Below, in pieces: positions 1 through 9,224 of a stretch of DNA of 64,000 nucleotides. The stretch spans positions 682,001 through 746,000 of the forward strand of contig JBBFLD010000001.1 of NCBI GenBank assembly GCA_037481715.1, given 5' to 3'. Source of the DNA: Rosettibacter sp037481715. GTDB lineage: Bacteria > Bacteroidota > Ignavibacteria > Ignavibacteriales > Melioribacteraceae. Both the position numbers and the translations under genes were made by a program. Position 1 is the first letter of the stretch. Each line of letters begins with the position of its first letter. The notes below the pieces were generated by a model. It had not been told where the DNA came from and searched no databases. It saw only the letters and a list, made by a program, of their open reading frames with translations.

Positions 1-640
1 TTTCTGCAGTATGTCTGTGTTGAGTTGGCATGTAAGACCTAACAACCCCGCTTCTTTCAGGATGATGTGAGCCTTCATTAACTTTGTTTCCGCCTTCGCT
101 TGAACCAACTTTAACTTCAATTACAGTTCTATCTTCTTCAACAAGTCCGTTTTTATATAATGGATATAATCCAAGAATGCTTGCTGTTGCATTACATCCG
201 GCACTTGATATAAAATTAGATTTTTTCATTTCTTCACGATGAAGTTCTGGAATTCCATAAACAAATTCATTTAATAAATCTGGGCGGGCATGTTTATGAC
301 CATACCATTTTTCATATTCTGCAGAATCTTTTAATCTAAAATCTGCGCTTAAGTCAATTATTCTCGGTGCAATTTTTTTGAATGTATCAATTTTATTTTG
401 TGAGCTGTTATGAGGAAGACAAAGAAATAACAAATCACATTCTTCAAGTTCATTAATGGAATTAAATTTCAGTGATGTAACTTTTCGTAAGTTTGGATGA
501 ATTTTATGAACGAACTTTCCGGTATTACTTTCTGAAGTAACCTGTTTAACTTCAACAAAGGGATGGAATAATAATAATCTAAGCAGTTCACCGCCGGTAT
601 AGCCAGAAGCACCAACTATAGAGACTTTAATTTTTTCCAT
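1..640 (-). CDS. lysY: LysY/ArgC-type semialdehyde-forming reductase, partial (3' end outside window)
   Basis: The first 213 codons of an ArgC-family reductase are visible and the gene runs off the left edge. The N-terminus has the Rossmann motif GASGYTGGELL (residues 10-20) and the catalytic cysteine lies in SSAGCNATAS (Cys149). This family reduces an acyl phosphate to a semialdehyde with NADPH. Because the gene follows lysX with no gap (the lysX stop abuts this ATG) and lysW lies upstream, the likely substrate is LysW-bound alpha-aminoadipyl-6-phosphate rather than N-acetylglutamyl phosphate. A dual arginine/lysine role cannot be excluded, as LysW-type enzymes can serve both pathways in some organisms. 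Confidence 0.85.
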   Translation of the reverse strand, partial: MEKIKVSIVGASGYTGGELLRLLLFHPFVEVKQVTSESNTGKFVHKIHPNLRKVTSLKFNSINELEECDLLFLCLPHNSSQNKIDTFKKIAPRIIDLSADFRLKDSAEYEKWYGHKHARPDLLNEFVYGIPELHREEMKKSNFISSAGCNATASILGLYPLYKNGLVEEDRTVIEVKVGSSEGGNKVNEGSHHPERSGVVRSYMPTQHRHTAE

Positions 641-1486
641 TTATTTCTCCTCAGCAACTCTCAAAATATATTCAACCATTTTTTTAGGAATGTTTACGCC
701 GGTTGTAACAATGCTGTTTTTATATTCCATTGTATAATTAACTTCATTTACCATTAAGCCATTTTCTGTTTCGAAAATATCGATAGCAACAATTCCGCCG
801 CCTACAGCTTTAGCAGCGCGCAAAGATATATCCCTCAATTCATCAGTTACTGGACAGTTAGAAGCAATTCCACCTCTTGCAGTATTTGTTATCCAGTGCG
901 GCGAGGTTCTATAAATTGCAGCAATACATTCATCACCAACTACAAAACTGCGAATATCTCTTCCTTTTTTCTCAACATATTTTTGAATATAGAAAATAGA
1001 ATGATGGTAAGAACCCAAAATAGTTTTATGTTCAAGAATTGCTTCTGCAGCGTCGCGGTCATTAATTTTTGAAAGCAATCTACCCCAAGAACCTACAGCT
1101 GGTTTAAGAACTACTGGATAACCCATTTCTTCGATTGCTTTGAGAGCGGATTCCTCGGTAAAAGCAACTCTAACTTCTGGCTGAGGAACATTATGTTCTG
1201 CCAGTGCAACTGAAGTCAATAATTTATCACCGCAAATTGTAGCAACTTGATATGTATTAACACATTTTATTCCTGCTGCTTCAAAAAGTCGCAAGCTGTG
1301 AAGAGCTCGTGAGTGGTTAATACATCTTTCAACAACAACATCTAAATCAAAATGGTCTTTGCCAAGATTAAATGTTATCTCACGGTCGTCAATCATAACC
1401 AGTTCAACACCTTTGACTGCATTAAATTCATCAATTAGAAATTTTTCGTCTTTTCTTATTAATGAATGAAGTAATCCGATTTTCAT
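641..1486 (-). CDS. lysX: LysX, LysW-alpha-aminoadipate ligase (ATP-grasp)
   Basis: A 281-residue RimK-like ATP-grasp ligase. It attaches the amino group of alpha-aminoadipate to the C-terminal glutamate of the carrier LysW, protecting it during lysine synthesis. Visible are the ATP-grasp lysine segment VVLKPAVGSWGRLLSK (about 125-140) and the C-terminal metal/ATP segment VNEVNYTMEYKNS. Length matches the family. The ATG is preceded by GGGAG about nine bases upstream. It lies 41 bp after the homocitrate synthase gene and abuts lysY. ArgX-like ligases that use glutamate look very similar; the adjacent homocitrate synthase gene favours lysine. Confidence 0.88.
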   Translation of the reverse strand: MKIGLLHSLIRKDEKFLIDEFNAVKGVELVMIDDREITFNLGKDHFDLDVVVERCINHSRALHSLRLFEAAGIKCVNTYQVATICGDKLLTSVALAEHNVPQPEVRVAFTEESALKAIEEMGYPVVLKPAVGSWGRLLSKINDRDAAEAILEHKTILGSYHHSIFYIQKYVEKKGRDIRSFVVGDECIAAIYRTSPHWITNTARGGIASNCPVTDELRDISLRAAKAVGGGIVAIDIFETENGLMVNEVNYTMEYKNSIVTTGVNIPKKMVEYILRVAEEK

Positions 1487-1527
1487 TTTTATATTCTCCC
1501 AATTAAATAAATAAGAGCTGAAATTTT

Positions 1528-2682
1528 TCAGCGTTTATAGGTTTGATGATGTTTAACTGCATCTACGATGTGTTTAAGTTCGGCAAGATCAACTGTGCGT
1601 CCTCTTTGCCCTACAGATTTTACTTCCTGCAAAATATCATATTGAGTTTGTTCATCAAGTTCATTTTCACCAATTAAATTCAGTGCATACCTTAGAGAAG
1701 CAATGCCAGACATGTGGTCTAATGCAAAACTTCTTTCTCTGCCCACAACTGCAGGATTTAAGCTTTCATAATGCATAGGATTGATAGATGCTGCATGAGT
1801 ATGAACACCTGCACAATGAGTAAATGCATTCTTACCAGTAATTGGGAAATTAGCTGGTATAGGAACTCCTGAGTGTTTGCTAACTAAATCATATAAATCG
1901 AGAAGTTTAGGAAGATTCCATCTATTTTCTCCAAAGTCAACAGTTAAAACTACCAGCAACTGAGCTAAATCAACTAAACCTGCTCTTTCTCCCAAACCAA
2001 GAGTTGTTGCATCTATTATATCAGCTCCTGCACGATAAGCATCAAGTGCATTTGCAAGTGCCAATCCTCTATCATTATGACAATGCACAGCAACTTTTGG
2101 ATGTAAATTTCTCTTATCAAATTCTTCTTTTAATCTTGATATATAATCATACATGCTTCTTTTACCTGGAATCATAAAGCCAGTAGTATCAGCAACACTG
2201 ATAATATCTGCTCCTGCTTCTATAGCAGCAACAGAAGCTTTAACAACATTTTCAAATTGTGACCTTACAGTATCTTCAGGGGTGTAACGAATTAATAAAT
2301 CTGGTTTTTGGCTTTTAGCATATTTAATAATATCGGTAATTTGTTGAATTGCGCTGTCGAGGTCTTTCTTAAAAACAGTATTTAATCTTTCATCTGAAAC
2401 ACAATAGAAAACTCCAATAAAGCCAACACCGCATTCAAGTGCCAAATCAACATCTTGTTTTAATGATCTTGAATGAGCACCAACTACAGCTTTATAATTT
2501 TTTTGTGCAATAGCTTTTACAGCTGCATGAATTTCAGGCGTAACCATTGGATGACCGGCTTCGATTATATCGATGCCGATTTCATCGAGTAAATTTGCTA
2601 TTGCAAGTTTGATGTGCTTATCAAAATAAACACCTGGGGTTTGTTCCCCTTCTCTTAAAGTTGAATCTAAAACCCAGACCAA
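1528..2682 (-). CDS. Homocitrate synthase family enzyme, first step of the aminoadipate lysine pathway
   Basis: A 384-residue DRE-TIM metallolyase that condenses acetyl-CoA with 2-oxoglutarate to homocitrate. The family signature DSTLREGEQTPGV is at residues 6-18; metal and substrate motifs HCHNDRGLALANA, GLGERAG and AGVHTHAASI follow. Isopropylmalate synthase and NifV/AksA-type homocitrate synthases share these motifs; the flanking lysW and lysX genes argue for the lysine-type enzyme. The start appears to be TTG directly after the lysW stop codon (TAATTG), since no in-frame ATG exists before the signature. Such abutting suggests translational coupling with lysW. Confidence 0.85.
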   Translation of the reverse strand: MVWVLDSTLREGEQTPGVYFDKHIKLAIANLLDEIGIDIIEAGHPMVTPEIHAAVKAIAQKNYKAVVGAHSRSLKQDVDLALECGVGFIGVFYCVSDERLNTVFKKDLDSAIQQITDIIKYAKSQKPDLLIRYTPEDTVRSQFENVVKASVAAIEAGADIISVADTTGFMIPGKRSMYDYISRLKEEFDKRNLHPKVAVHCHNDRGLALANALDAYRAGADIIDATTLGLGERAGLVDLAQLLVVLTVDFGENRWNLPKLLDLYDLVSKHSGVPIPANFPITGKNAFTHCAGVHTHAASINPMHYESLNPAVVGRERSFALDHMSGIASLRYALNLIGENELDEQTQYDILQEVKSVGQRGRTVDLAELKHIVDAVKHHQTYKR

Positions 2683-2850
2683 TTATTCTCCCCAATCTTC
2701 TTCTTCTTGAGGTGCTTCGTTCAATGTTGGTGGGTTAAGAGAAACAACTTCAAGTTCGGTTCCACAATCGGGACATTCGAGCAATTCTCCAACTACAGTC
2801 CCTTCCTTTAATTCAATCATTGCACCACAAACAGGGCATTCTGCTTTCAT
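2683..2850 (-). CDS. lysW: LysW, amino-group carrier protein
   Basis: A 55-residue acidic carrier protein. It has an N-terminal zinc-ribbon with two CPxCG knuckles (ECPVCGAMIE and ECPDCGTELE) and ends in the diagnostic EDWGE motif, whose terminal glutamate side chain carries alpha-aminoadipate. The ATG at 2850 was chosen because GGAG lies five bases upstream and the protein then has the usual LysW length of about 54 residues; a longer reading from 2901 adds 17 hydrophobic residues with no family counterpart. It heads the lysine gene run and abuts the homocitrate synthase gene. Confidence 0.93.
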   Translation of the reverse strand: MKAECPVCGAMIELKEGTVVGELLECPDCGTELEVVSLNPPTLNEAPQEEEDWGE

Positions 2851-2973
2851 ATTACTCCAAAAATTTTTTGCGAAGATAAAAAATATTTTGCGGCTTTGCA
2901 ATAAAATGAGTGTTCAAAAAAAACATTTTTTAATTTTATGCATAATAATGCATAATTATAAATAAAAAATTTT

Positions 2974-3969
2974 TTATAATTTTTCTTCTGAATCGAGTTT
3001 TTTAATAATTTCTACTGAATCTATTCCTTCGGCTTGAGCAGAGAAATTTGGAATTATACGATGACGCAAAACAGGAATTAGAAATGTTCTTACATCATCT
3101 ATTGAAGGAGTAAATCTTCCTTCCATAACTGCTTTTGTTTTTGCAGCAAGAATTAAATATTGAGATGCGCGCGGACCAGCACCCCAGCTTATCCAATCTT
3201 TAATAAATTTATTTGTGCCATCAACAGGGCGTGTTGATTTAACAAACTTAACTGCATATTCAATTACATTATCAGCAACAGGAACTCTTGTTATAAAATC
3301 CTGAAAGAAAATTATATCATCGGCATTAAGTATTTTATTTAATTGAGGTTTATAATTACTTGTTGTTTGTTTTATAATTTTTATTTCTTCATCAAAAGCA
3401 GGATAGTCGAGCCAGAGATTAAACATAAATCTGTCAAGCTGTGCTTCGGGCAAAGGATATGTTCCTTCTTGTTCAATTGGATTTTGTGTTGCAAGAACAA
3501 AAAAAGGTTCTTCAAGTTTATATGTAACTCCTGCAGCTGTAACTTTATGCTCCTGCATTGCTTCGAGAAGAGCTGACTGTGTTTTGGGAGGTGTTCGATT
3601 TATTTCATCTGCAAGTATAATATTGGCAAAAATTGGACCTTTGACAAACCTGAAATCTCTCTTTTTTGTTATCGCATCTTCTTCAATAATTTCAGTTCCA
3701 GTAATATCACTTGGCATTAAATCGGGTGTAAATTGAATACGACTGAATTTTAAATCGAGTACTTCTGAAAGTGTTTTAATCAAAAGAGTTTTTGCTAAGC
3801 CTGGAACTCCAACCAAAAGACAATGCCCTCTCGACAATAAACTTACTATCAAATTATTAATTATTTCTTCCTGACCAACAATAACTTTTGAAATTTCTTT
3901 TTTAATCTTTTTAACAGCTTCGGATAGTTCTTCAACTATTTCGATATCATTTAGATTTTTGTTAATCAC
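2974..3969 (-). CDS. MoxR family AAA+ ATPase
   Basis: A 331-residue MoxR-type AAA+ ATPase. Walker A is GVPGLAKT (54-61), Walker B is IILADEINRT (Asp121-Glu122), followed by sensor motif LATQNPIEQEGTYPLPEAQLD, cited here only as the QNP region. MoxR proteins act as chaperones in metal insertion or complex assembly, usually beside a VWA-domain partner; none is in this window. The start is GTG, with AAGGA five bases upstream. It is the last gene of a run with three SurA/parvulin-type genes (gap 19 bp), so a role in envelope protein maturation is a reasonable inference. Confidence 0.9.
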   Translation of the reverse strand: MINKNLNDIEIVEELSEAVKKIKKEISKVIVGQEEIINNLIVSLLSRGHCLLVGVPGLAKTLLIKTLSEVLDLKFSRIQFTPDLMPSDITGTEIIEEDAITKKRDFRFVKGPIFANIILADEINRTPPKTQSALLEAMQEHKVTAAGVTYKLEEPFFVLATQNPIEQEGTYPLPEAQLDRFMFNLWLDYPAFDEEIKIIKQTTSNYKPQLNKILNADDIIFFQDFITRVPVADNVIEYAVKFVKSTRPVDGTNKFIKDWISWGAGPRASQYLILAAKTKAVMEGRFTPSIDDVRTFLIPVLRHRIIPNFSAQAEGIDSVEIIKKLDSEEKL

Positions 3970-3988
3970 TTTAGTCCTTTTAGTTTAT

Positions 3989-5254
3989 TTATAATCTAAT
4001 TTCCCAATAAATTTTTTCTTTAATTTCATCCATCCATTGTTTATATAGTTTCTGTTTCTTGTAATATTCTGCAAGTCTTTTAATTTCGTTATAATCAAGT
4101 TCAAGATTAGCTTTGTGTTGTGGAATTCGTTTTATCAATTTTACTATGTGATATCCATAAGTATTTCTATCAAGTTCCATTCTTTTAGGAAAGCTGATAT
4201 CCCCTTCTTTCATTTTATAAATCTGGTCAACTATCGATTTATCTAATTGATTAGCTTCGAATGTGCCGAGAAGGCCTCCAAACTTTGCACTTTCTTTATC
4301 ATCGCTGTATTTTTTTGCGTAATATTCAAAAGTATTTTTGCCTGATATGATGCTGTCTCTTATTTCATTTAAGAATTCTATTGCTTTCAAGTCCGACTCA
4401 TCATCAGATTTCATTTTTATTAAAATGTGACGTGTATGAATCGATTCACCTCTTCTTTCGAGCATCTGGATTATATGAAAACCAACAGGAGATTCAACAA
4501 TACCTGATAATTGATTAGGAGCCAGTGAAAAAGCAGCTGCTTCAAATTCGGGATAGAAGACACCGCGTTTTACAAAGCCAAGATCTCCGCCTTGTGCTGC
4601 ACTGCCCGGGTCATCAGAATATTTTTTTGCAAGTTCTGCAAAGTCAGCTCCTTTTTTCAAAGAATCAAGAAGAGTTTTTGCAAGGTCGAGTGCTTTTTTT
4701 CTTGCTCGTTCTCCGGTTTTAGGATTCTGAAAGATATGAGCAATTTCATATTTCTCGGGCACTATACCAAGTGAATCTTTATATATATCAAAAAAATCTT
4801 CTACTTCTTTTCTTGATACCTGAACATCCCCAAATTTTTTTTGCTGCAGCATCTGAGCCATAAGATTTTTTCTTGTATCATCTCTTAAAACTCTTTTTAT
4901 TTTTTCAACAGGCATTCCGTAAACTTGTTCTAATTTTTCCTGAGAGCCATATTGCTGAATAAAATAATTAATCTGATAATCGAGCTGACTTTTAACTTGA
5001 TCATCCGAAACAACGATAGAATCAAGCTCGGCTTGTGCATACAAAAGTTTTTCTTCAATCATCTGCATCAATACATTTCGAAGCATGGCAGAATCTGGTG
5101 CAGTCATATTTCTTTGTGCTGCTTCATAATTAGCTCGGAAGTCAAGTTCAGATTTTAAAATTATTTCATTGTCAACAACAGCAACAATTTTATCGAGCAC
5201 CTGTTGTGAATAAACAGAAGTGCAAATCAAAAACAATAAAAAAATTTTTTTCAT
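3989..5254 (-). CDS. SurA-like periplasmic peptidyl-prolyl isomerase
   Basis: A 421-residue secreted chaperone/isomerase with signal peptide (MKKIFLLFLICTSVYSQ), a SurA N-terminal helical domain (about 20-165) and two parvulin domains (about 165-265 and 270-375). Typical parvulin segments are seen in each repeat: SDDPGSAAQGGDLGFV with FEAAAFSL and PVGFHIIQ, then SDDKESAKFGGLLG with YGYHIVKL. It should help outer-membrane proteins fold in the periplasm. It lies five bases after the preceding lipoprotein gene and 19 bp before moxR. Architecture matches SurA better than PpiD because it is a soluble, doubly parvulin protein. Confidence 0.9.
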   Translation of the reverse strand: MKKIFLLFLICTSVYSQQVLDKIVAVVDNEIILKSELDFRANYEAAQRNMTAPDSAMLRNVLMQMIEEKLLYAQAELDSIVVSDDQVKSQLDYQINYFIQQYGSQEKLEQVYGMPVEKIKRVLRDDTRKNLMAQMLQQKKFGDVQVSRKEVEDFFDIYKDSLGIVPEKYEIAHIFQNPKTGERARKKALDLAKTLLDSLKKGADFAELAKKYSDDPGSAAQGGDLGFVKRGVFYPEFEAAAFSLAPNQLSGIVESPVGFHIIQMLERRGESIHTRHILIKMKSDDESDLKAIEFLNEIRDSIISGKNTFEYYAKKYSDDKESAKFGGLLGTFEANQLDKSIVDQIYKMKEGDISFPKRMELDRNTYGYHIVKLIKRIPQHKANLELDYNEIKRLAEYYKKQKLYKQWMDEIKEKIYWEIRL

Positions 5255-5259
5255 TTTAA

Positions 5260-6087
5260 TTACCTTTTTATTTCAACATCATAATCAGAAATTAATTCTT
5301 CAATATAATTCTGAACAAACTCTTTATTTTTTATAACCTGATATCTTTCTTTTACTTTTTCTTTAATCACTTCAAATGGCGGAATAATTCCTTTATTAAA
5401 TTTTTCTTCGAGCTGCATTACAGCAAATTTGTTTTTCTCTGTTTCGACAACAATACTAATTTCTCCTGGCAGCATAAATGAAACCATTCTTGATAGAATT
5501 GCCGGCTGCAGCTGATAACCATAATACAAATTATCTGTTTCAGAACTTATAATTGAAGAAGTATTTGCAAATGCATTTAATGCTTTATTCCATCCGCTTT
5601 CAATCAATATTGTTCTGAATTTTACAGCATCATCAAAGTTATTAAAGTAGATGATGTTAATGCGATATAAATCATCTGTAAGACGAAAATCATCTCTTAA
5701 TAATTCATAATAATTTCGTAGTTCTTCTTCATCTGGTGAATTAGTATTTTTAGATAATATTTTATTTATAAGAAATGCTGCTGCCAGTTCTTTTTTTGAC
5801 CTTTCTAAAATTGAATTAAATTCTTTATCCTTGATTATTCCTTCTTCAACTGCTTTTTGATACAATACTTCTCTTTCAATCCAATCATTTATAAACTGTT
5901 CTCGAAATTTTGTGCTGTTCGATTTTTCACCCAATGCAATTTTTAAATCTTCTTCCGTAAGAACAGCATCTTTAATTCTTACAATTTCATTTGATTTTTT
6001 TTCTTCCTTTGAACATCCAAATAAAAGCAACAGAAAGAAAAATGCTAAATGTAATTTATTGCTTAAATGCTTTGCTAAGTTCATCAT
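5260..6087 (-). CDS. Lipoprotein of the SurA/parvulin type with degenerate isomerase domain
   Basis: A 275-residue predicted lipoprotein: hydrophobic N-terminus ending in a lipobox LLLFGC (Cys25). A SurA_N-like helical region follows (EQFINDWIEREVLYQKAVEEGI). The C-terminal half resembles a parvulin fold (AILSRMVSFMLPGEISIVVE, then KFAVMQLEEK), but the usual SDDPxSxxxGGDLG loop is missing, so isomerase activity is doubtful. The gene begins inside the end of the upstream isomerase gene (32-base overlap) and ends five bases before the SurA-like gene, so all three are probably co-translated. Its job is probably chaperone-like holding of unfolded outer-membrane proteins (inference). Confidence 0.75.
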   Translation of the reverse strand: MMNLAKHLSNKLHLAFFFLLLLFGCSKEEKKSNEIVRIKDAVLTEEDLKIALGEKSNSTKFREQFINDWIEREVLYQKAVEEGIIKDKEFNSILERSKKELAAAFLINKILSKNTNSPDEEELRNYYELLRDDFRLTDDLYRINIIYFNNFDDAVKFRTILIESGWNKALNAFANTSSIISSETDNLYYGYQLQPAILSRMVSFMLPGEISIVVETEKNKFAVMQLEEKFNKGIIPPFEVIKEKVKERYQVIKNKEFVQNYIEELISDYDVEIKR

Positions 6088-8038
6088 AATAATATTTTGG
6101 ATGATATAAATTTTTTAATCTGTTAATATAAGATTCTTCGAGTCGTTTGCTTTCAAGTTCTTGAAGGATTCCCATAATTTCATTTCGAACTTCAGCAAAT
6201 GTTTTTATGCGTGCCGGCTCTCGTTTGGTAAGTTTTAATATTACCCAGTTATTCCCGTTTTTGAATGGTTCAGAAATATCGCCAATGTTTGCAAGTTTAT
6301 TTGCTTCGTCAGCAAGTCCATTATCTCCAATCTCTATTAATTCATTTTTAGTATTACCACGTGCAGATGATTTTTTATTATACTTAGCCATTAAAGAATC
6401 AAAATCTGCTCCGTTCTTTGCTTCATTGTAAATTACTTGTGCAAGAGAATCGGAATTAACACTTATTTCTTTGAAAGCAACCCTGTCTTTCCATCTAAAA
6501 TTTTCTTTATTCTTTTCATAATAATTCATAGCCATTACGCTATCGACTTTCACTTTCGACCAGACTTCTTCTTCAAGAATTTTGAAAAGATAAATTCCAT
6601 TTTCATAGTCTTTGATTAAAGAAGCAAATTCTGGATTGACTTTATCATATTGCATTGCTTTTTCTCTTATTAGTAATTCACCAGCATAATCTTCAATTGC
6701 TTCGTTTAACATATCTGCACTAATCTTTCTAAAAATATAATCTCCTTTATTTTTCATGAAATTGAATAAAGAATCGCACAATACTTTATTATTATTCAAA
6801 TTAAAAATCACTCCCATGCCTAATTCGTAATGTATTACACTTTGCGGATATTCATTTATACTTTTTAATGAATCTGCGTATGAAACAACTCTGTCGAATA
6901 AATCTTTTTTAATTTCCAGTTTAGCTTGTTTGATTAAATTTTGTTTTAGATTCGCTAAATCTTTTTTATAACGGAAATTTTTATACATCTTTTCTAATTC
7001 ATCTTTGCTTTCTTCCAAGCTTGGAATTGGTTTTTCTTCTGTTAGTTTAATAATATGATAACCATAAGAAGTTTTAACAATTGGAGAAATTTCTCCTACT
7101 TTCAATTTGAATGCAGCATATTCAAATTCTGGGACCATTCGATGACGTTGGAAATATCCTAAATCTCCTTTGTTTCTTGCACTGTATTTATCATCAGAAT
7201 ATTCTTTTGCAAGCTCGCCAAAGTCTGCACCTTCCTGAAGTTTTTTCTGCACTTCTAAAATTTTTTGATATGCTTTTAATGTATCTACATTACCGAGAGA
7301 ATCTCTTGAGCTTGCAAGAATATGTTGAGCACGAATCATATATCTTCTTGGATTTTTTTCAAGAACTTTGATGATGTGATAAGAAAAATTTGATTTTAAT
7401 AATTGTGGACAAATTTTACCTGGTTCAGTAGTATAAATTGCATCTTCAATTTCTGGGATAACAATATCACCAGCAGTAACATAACCAACATCACCGCCTT
7501 TATCTTTTGAATATGGGTCTTTAGAATATTCTTTTGCGAGCTTTTCAAAATCTTCTCCATTATTAATTCTTTTGATTAATTCATTTCCAAATTCAATTGT
7601 TTGTTGTTCATTCATTGAAGAATCAGGTCTAAGCATTATATGAGCAACATGATATTCATATTTTCTTCTTTCATAAAGTTGTTTGATTCCTGGTTTAATT
7701 AATTCATCATTGAGATAAAATGTAGTCCCAATACTGGTTTTATAATCATTCAGTTCTTTTTGCATATCTTCATCTGAGTAATAACCTCTAACAAATGCAT
7801 CGCGGAGTTTCATTCTGTAATTAACATAAAGGTCTAAAAATTTTTTATAATTACTTATCGAATCTTGTTTAGCTTTTTCAATATCGCCGGAATTTTTAGC
7901 ATATGCTTTTTCAAATTCGTCCATGTAAATTTTATTCTTGCCAAATTCAGCAACAACAATTTTGGAATGTTCAACAGCACAGGAAGTAAATAAGAACATA
8001 ATTACGGGCATCAATAAAAACAATTTTTTAATCTGCAT
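6056..8038 (-). CDS. Large lipoprotein peptidyl-prolyl isomerase with two or three parvulin domains
   Basis: A 660-residue lipoprotein (MQIKKLFLLMPVIMFLFTSC, lipobox Cys20). Two clear parvulin domains follow a helical N-terminal part: SKDPYSKDKGGDVGYV with IEDAIYTTEPGKI (about 165-220), and SDDKYSARNKGDLGYF with FEYAAFKLKVGEI and YGYHIIKL (about 280-345). A third, more worn copy is near 560-640 (GADFDSLMAKYN, NNWVILKL). The ATG at 8038 has GGAGG nine bases upstream; an upstream TTG at 8056 would place this ribosome site inside the gene, so it was rejected. It is the first gene of the folding-factor run. Confidence 0.85.
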   Translation of the reverse strand: MQIKKLFLLMPVIMFLFTSCAVEHSKIVVAEFGKNKIYMDEFEKAYAKNSGDIEKAKQDSISNYKKFLDLYVNYRMKLRDAFVRGYYSDEDMQKELNDYKTSIGTTFYLNDELIKPGIKQLYERRKYEYHVAHIMLRPDSSMNEQQTIEFGNELIKRINNGEDFEKLAKEYSKDPYSKDKGGDVGYVTAGDIVIPEIEDAIYTTEPGKICPQLLKSNFSYHIIKVLEKNPRRYMIRAQHILASSRDSLGNVDTLKAYQKILEVQKKLQEGADFGELAKEYSDDKYSARNKGDLGYFQRHRMVPEFEYAAFKLKVGEISPIVKTSYGYHIIKLTEEKPIPSLEESKDELEKMYKNFRYKKDLANLKQNLIKQAKLEIKKDLFDRVVSYADSLKSINEYPQSVIHYELGMGVIFNLNNNKVLCDSLFNFMKNKGDYIFRKISADMLNEAIEDYAGELLIREKAMQYDKVNPEFASLIKDYENGIYLFKILEEEVWSKVKVDSVMAMNYYEKNKENFRWKDRVAFKEISVNSDSLAQVIYNEAKNGADFDSLMAKYNKKSSARGNTKNELIEIGDNGLADEANKLANIGDISEPFKNGNNWVILKLTKREPARIKTFAEVRNEIMGILQELESKRLEESYINRLKNLYHPKYYYDELSKAFKQ

Positions 8039-8162
8039 AGCTAAATTCCTCCACAATAAATTTAATTTAGTTGTTTTAATAATTCATATTTCAAAAAAGT
8101 TTCTCAAATAATTTTGATTTGGAAAAATATTTTTTTTCAATAATTATCCACTTTTTAACTTG

Positions 8163-9113
8163 CTAATCAGAATGCAGAGGAAAAGGTTTAGTATTTCTTT
8201 CCCAGAATACACCAAATTCGAAACCCTGAATTTTTTTGTCTTTATCAGCAAGATGAAGTCTTTTTTCTGCCAGTGCAGCATAATACTTATCTATTTCAAT
8301 TCCGACATAATTTCTTCCTAATTTTTTTGCAACAACCGAAGTAGTTCCAGAACCTAAAAATGGGTCAAGCACAATATCATTTTTATTTGTGCTTGCTAAA
8401 ATAAGTTTTGCAATTAATTTTTCCGGTTTTTGAGTTGGATGAATTGTATTTTCAGGCATAGACCAGAACGGCACTGAAATATCTGTCCAAATATTTGATG
8501 GATGAGTTAATCTATAATTTCCTTTTGGAGATTTCAACCAGTCTTTTGGATTTCCATTTTCATCTGTGTAAGGAGCGATTACTTTTCTTATTAACTTAAC
8601 AGCATCAATGTTAAATGTATATTTATTTGATACTGTACAGAACCAAATATCTTCAGAACTATTTTTCCAGTTGGATTTTGAACCTCTCCCTTTTTCTCTT
8701 TCCCAGGTTATTCTATTTCGAATTATAAAATGTTTTTCCAGTGCAAGTGGAATTGATATTGAAGTATGCCAGTCGCCGCAAAAATAAATTGTAGCAGTTG
8801 GTTTTAATGTTCGTTTTAATTTTATTATAAATTCTTCAATCCAATTTGAATAATCGAATATTGACTGCTCTTTGAATTTAAGATTATTAAAAGATTTATT
8901 AAGATTATACGGCGGATCGATAAAGAGTAAATCAACAAAAGATTCTGGGAGATAATCAAGAGCAGTAAATAAATCCTGGCAAATTGTTTTATTCAATATA
9001 TCTTTTACTTCAGTTTTGTTTTTAAGCTTTATTAATTTTTTAGAATATTTTTTCAATTCGTTATCAGATAATAAAATTGTTCTATTTCTTGGTGCAGTTT
9101 TTTTATTCTTCAT
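8163..9113 (-). CDS. Site-specific DNA methyltransferase, beta-class, without a restriction partner
   Basis: A 316-residue DNA methyltransferase of the N6-adenine/N4-cytosine type. The catalytic motif DPPYNL (66-71) precedes the AdoMet-binding motif DPFLGSGTT (250-258), the beta-class order. The HPTQKP segment (225-230) just before the AdoMet motif is typical of this family. An N-terminal basic tail (MKNKKTAPRNRT) could contact DNA. No endonuclease gene neighbours it, so it is either an orphan epigenetic methylase or a remnant of a restriction-modification system. The recognition sequence cannot be read from the protein alone. Confidence 0.88.
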   Translation of the reverse strand: MKNKKTAPRNRTILLSDNELKKYSKKLIKLKNKTEVKDILNKTICQDLFTALDYLPESFVDLLFIDPPYNLNKSFNNLKFKEQSIFDYSNWIEEFIIKLKRTLKPTATIYFCGDWHTSISIPLALEKHFIIRNRITWEREKGRGSKSNWKNSSEDIWFCTVSNKYTFNIDAVKLIRKVIAPYTDENGNPKDWLKSPKGNYRLTHPSNIWTDISVPFWSMPENTIHPTQKPEKLIAKLILASTNKNDIVLDPFLGSGTTSVVAKKLGRNYVGIEIDKYYAALAEKRLHLADKDKKIQGFEFGVFWERNTKPFPLHSD

Positions 9114-9224
9114 AAATGAGAATATCAGATTAGTTCAATAAGAAATTAAATTACAGCAAATTATATCCATATAATTTGGCATGAGCAAGAGTTAATTAAT
9201 AATTCTAAACAAGCTGACTAAAAC

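Noticed and set aside
2974..3969. MoxR as part of a methanol dehydrogenase or VWA-chaperone set
   Set aside because: No VWA-domain or dehydrogenase gene is in the neighbourhood.
3343..5158. Plus-strand open frames opposite moxR and the surA-like gene
   Set aside because: They lie antisense to strongly supported genes, lack ribosome sites and show low-complexity, Phe/Cys-rich products.
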